From: Billgrantia zhangzhouensis
Lineage (GTDB): Bacteria; Pseudomonadota; Gammaproteobacteria; Pseudomonadales; Halomonadaceae
Direction: 5' to 3'
Assembly (NCBI RefSeq): GCF_021404465.1
Contig: NZ_JABFTT010000002.1
Coordinates: forward strand, 248,001 to 312,000
DNA length: 64,000 nt
Below the pieces are notes generated by a model, which was given only the letters and a program-made list of their open reading frames with translations, did not search any database and was not told the DNA's origin. Each line of letters opens with the position of its first letter. Position 1 is the stretch's first letter. The position numbers and the translations under genes are program-made. Below, piece by piece: positions 62,273 to 64,000 of this stretch.

Positions 62273-62803
62273 ATGACAGACTCAAAGGGATCTCAACTGC
62301 ACGCTCGTGGCCCGATCGTCTCCTCAGAGCATCTTTCGCACAGCGCTCAAGAGCTATCGGAATTCGAATTCGGCCTGATCATCTCAGGTCACGCCTTTCA
62401 TCGCTGGATGGTACGCTGCATGGCAGCAATCGGTTACTCTGAGTTGAATTCACTGGATATCTTGGTTCTTCATAGCGTAAACCATCGAAAGCGTGCCAAA
62501 CGTCAGTCCGATATCTGCCTGGTACTCAATATCGAAGATACTCATACGGTGACCTATGCACTGAAGAAGTTGGCTAAGCTGAATTTGGTTAATGGAGAAA
62601 AACAAGGCAAGGAGACATTCTTCCGCACCACGAGCGAGGGACGAGAAGCCTGTAGTCGCTATGCTGAGATACGTGAGGCATGTCTCGTCGACTCCTTGTC
62701 GTCAATGGGTATCGAACGCCTGGAGATGAGCAAGCTGGCAGGTATGCTCCGTGCGATGTCGGGCTTGTATGACCAAGCCGCACGCGCTGCGGCTTCGCTG
62801 TGA
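62273..62803 (+). CDS. MarR-like winged-helix regulator
   Basis: A 176-residue DNA-binding protein. Helices precede a winged helix in RAKRQSDICLVLNIEDTHTVTYALKKLAKLNLVNGEKQGKETFFRTTSEGREAC (about 75-130), the MarR-like arrangement of HTH and basic wing. No ligand site is recognisable. It is transcribed away from the peptide/5-oxoproline operon and is its likely regulator, by position. ATG 62273 is the family-consistent start. Confidence 0.8.
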   Translation: MTDSKGSQLHARGPIVSSEHLSHSAQELSEFEFGLIISGHAFHRWMVRCMAAIGYSELNSLDILVLHSVNHRKRAKRQSDICLVLNIEDTHTVTYALKKLAKLNLVNGEKQGKETFFRTTSEGREACSRYAEIREACLVDSLSSMGIERLEMSKLAGMLRAMSGLYDQAARAAASL

Positions 62804-62872
62804 AAGCGCAACAGCTGCGCCACTACCTGGGTGCAGCGACGAGTCGCTCACCCTAGAACTTGGAGGTTTAAA

Positions 62873-63310
62873 ATGCCTGTGAAAGACCCTTTCCACTTGG
62901 CCGTACAGGTACGCGATATCGAAGAAGCACGTCGTTTCTACGGTGACTTCCTCGGCTGCCCCGAAGGGCGCTCGTCGGAAAGCTGGGTCGATTTCGATCT
63001 CTACGGACACCAGTTCGTTTGCCATCTCAACCCAGCCCTCAGGAACAACCCGGTTTCCAGCCACAAGAACCCCGTCGATGGGCATGGCGTACCCGTGCCG
63101 CATTTCGGCGTCGTGCTGGAGATGGAGGCCTGGGAAGCGCTGGCTCAAAAACTACGCGAGCACGGCGTGACGTTCGAGATCGAACCCTACATTCGCTTCA
63201 AGGGCGAACCCGGCGAACAGGCCACCATGTTCTTCTACGACCCTTCTGGCAACGCCTTGGAATTCAAGGCGTTCAAGAACCGCGAAGAGCAGCTGTTCAA
63301 GAAGGCCTGA
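62873..63310 (+). CDS. VOC-family (glyoxalase/dioxygenase fold) protein
   Basis: A 145-residue vicinal-oxygen-chelate protein. [46 protein letters not shown] gives the first beta-alpha-beta unit with metal ligand His (residue 8), and [25 protein letters not shown] through [16 protein letters not shown] the second (His and Glu ligands). The [10 protein letters not shown] end is typical of this family. Substrate is unknown. The start is ATG 62873 behind TGGAGG. It precedes a TRAP binding-protein gene by 158 nt. Confidence 0.87.
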   Translation: MPVKDPFHLAVQVRDIEEARRFYGDFLGCPEGRSSESWVDFDLYGHQFVCHLNPALRNNPVSSHKNPVDGHGVPVPHFGVVLEMEAWEALAQKLREHGVTFEIEPYIRFKGEPGEQATMFFYDPSGNALEFKAFKNREEQLFKKA

Positions 63311-63468
63311 GCCGGTTGTCTGCCGTCTTCAATAACTGGCGTGTCCCGAGCGCTACGCCCACGCAGCGATGACATGGCACGTTGCAATTTCCTCAGCCGT
63401 TGGGTGCGGCCAGGACGCACCCGCTGGCAACATGAGCCAACCTGACAAATCCAACAAGAGGGAAAAAC

Positions 63469-64000
63469 ATGAACAAGCTCCTGTCCCGCTCCGTGCTGCT
63501 CGCTACCGCCTGCAGCCTTTCCACCGCGGCCAGCGCCGCCGAATGGACCATGGCCACGCCCTATGGCGATGCCAGCTTCCATACCAAGAACGTGAAGCAG
63601 TTCGCCGAGGACGTGGCGGAAGCCACCGGCGGCGAGTTGACCATCAATGTTCACAGCGGCGGGTCGCTGGTGGCCCATGGCGAGATCAAGTCCTCGGTAC
63701 GCCGCGGCACCATCGAAGCCGGCGAGGTCTTTCTCTCGACCCTCTCCAACGAGGATCCGATCTTCGAGGTCGACACCCTGCCGGGCGTGGCCGGCAGCTA
63801 TGAGGAAGCCTTCGCGCTGTGGCAAACCACCAAGCCGGTGATCAGCGAGCTGTTCGCCAACCAGGGATTGATGCCGCTCTACGCCGTCGCCTGGCCGGCC
63901 CAGGGCATCTACACCGATTTCGAACTCGACGCCCCGGAACGCTTCGAGGGCCTGCGCGTGCGTGCGCCGAACATCAATACCCAGCGCTTCGTCGACTATC
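63469..64000 (+). CDS. DctP-type TRAP solute-binding protein (3' part missing)
   Basis: At least 177 residues of a periplasmic TRAP receptor. A signal peptide (MNKLLSRSVLLATACSLSTA then ASA, about 1-23) is followed by EWTMATPYGDASFHTKNVKQFAEDVAEATGGELTINVHSGGSLVAHGEIKSSVRRGTIEAGEVFLSTL, the standard DctP domain opening. The ATG at 63469 has AAGAGGGA upstream. The rest of the gene and its permease lie beyond the window. It belongs to a different TRAP class from the TAXI receptor at 35005. Confidence 0.9.
   Translation, partial: MNKLLSRSVLLATACSLSTAASAAEWTMATPYGDASFHTKNVKQFAEDVAEATGGELTINVHSGGSLVAHGEIKSSVRRGTIEAGEVFLSTLSNEDPIFEVDTLPGVAGSYEEAFALWQTTKPVISELFANQGLMPLYAVAWPAQGIYTDFELDAPERFEGLRVRAPNINTQRFVDY

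Noticed and set aside
1..64000. CRISPR arrays, insertion sequences, prophage or integron segments
   Set aside because: No regularly spaced repeats, transposase or integrase motifs, or phage structural genes were seen anywhere in the window.

Overview
The window is chromosomal DNA of a GC-rich gammaproteobacterium, most likely a halophile of the Halomonadaceae (Halomonas-like). This rests on an NhaD-type Na+/H+ antiporter beside a K+/H+ antiporter, several TRAP transporters, and gene neighbourhoods shared with enterics and pseudomonads (tusBCD-tusE-yccA; gloB/mltD facing yafS-rnhA-dnaQ; yejABEF near rsuA). Species assignment is inference. I see no insertion sequence, prophage, integrase or CRISPR array. 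Coding density is high, genes are often coupled by 1-8 nt overlaps, and GTG or TTG starts occur.

Layout. 1-2.7 kb: the Tus sulfur relay for tRNA 2-thiouridine, yccA and a Nudix gene, then tRNA-Ser(UGA) with its own promoter and terminator. 2.9-7.1 kb: cation antiporters nhaD and nhaP2 with three small ORFs between them. At 7.12-7.25 kb lies a concentric inverted-repeat element. 7.3-14.5 kb: an orphan THI5-like binding protein, a YbfF esterase, queuosine-precursor transporter yhhQ, prpE, an ArsR regulator, sohB and an SCP2 protein. 14.5-19.5 kb: nudC, dnaQ, rnhA and yafS on the minus strand facing gloB and mltD. 19.6-25.3 kb: yejABEF peptide importer directly after mltD. 25.4-34.7 kb: a diguanylate cyclase, rsuA, yafV, rarD, an unusual chemoreceptor, and divergent metY / sulP.

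34.8-47.8 kb is the most distinctive block: a TAXI-type TRAP transporter, a remodelled enoyl-CoA hydratase, and a divergent pair of operons (acyl-CoA dehydrogenase, AMP-dependent acyl-CoA ligase and an unknown membrane protein on one strand; 3-hydroxyacyl-CoA dehydrogenase and thiolase on the other), followed by an IclR regulator. Together they form a complete uptake, activation and beta-oxidation route for an unidentified carboxylic acid. Similar near-palindromes (core CGCnTAGC) lie in both promoter regions and are candidate IclR operators.

47.9-51.4 kb is a four-gene Mla/Mce-type lipid transporter operon with a STAS-permease fusion and a PqiC-like lipoprotein. A GntR regulator and an orphan ribbon-helix-helix protein follow. 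52.6-62.1 kb is one long minus-strand gene string: a fused dipeptide ABC ATPase, binding protein, two permeases, an M14-family peptidase-like protein and the 5-oxoprolinase subunits pxpA, pxpB and pxpC. A MarR-like regulator is divergent from it. This looks like a peptide / 5-oxoproline scavenging operon. The window ends with a VOC-family protein and the start of a DctP-type TRAP binding protein.
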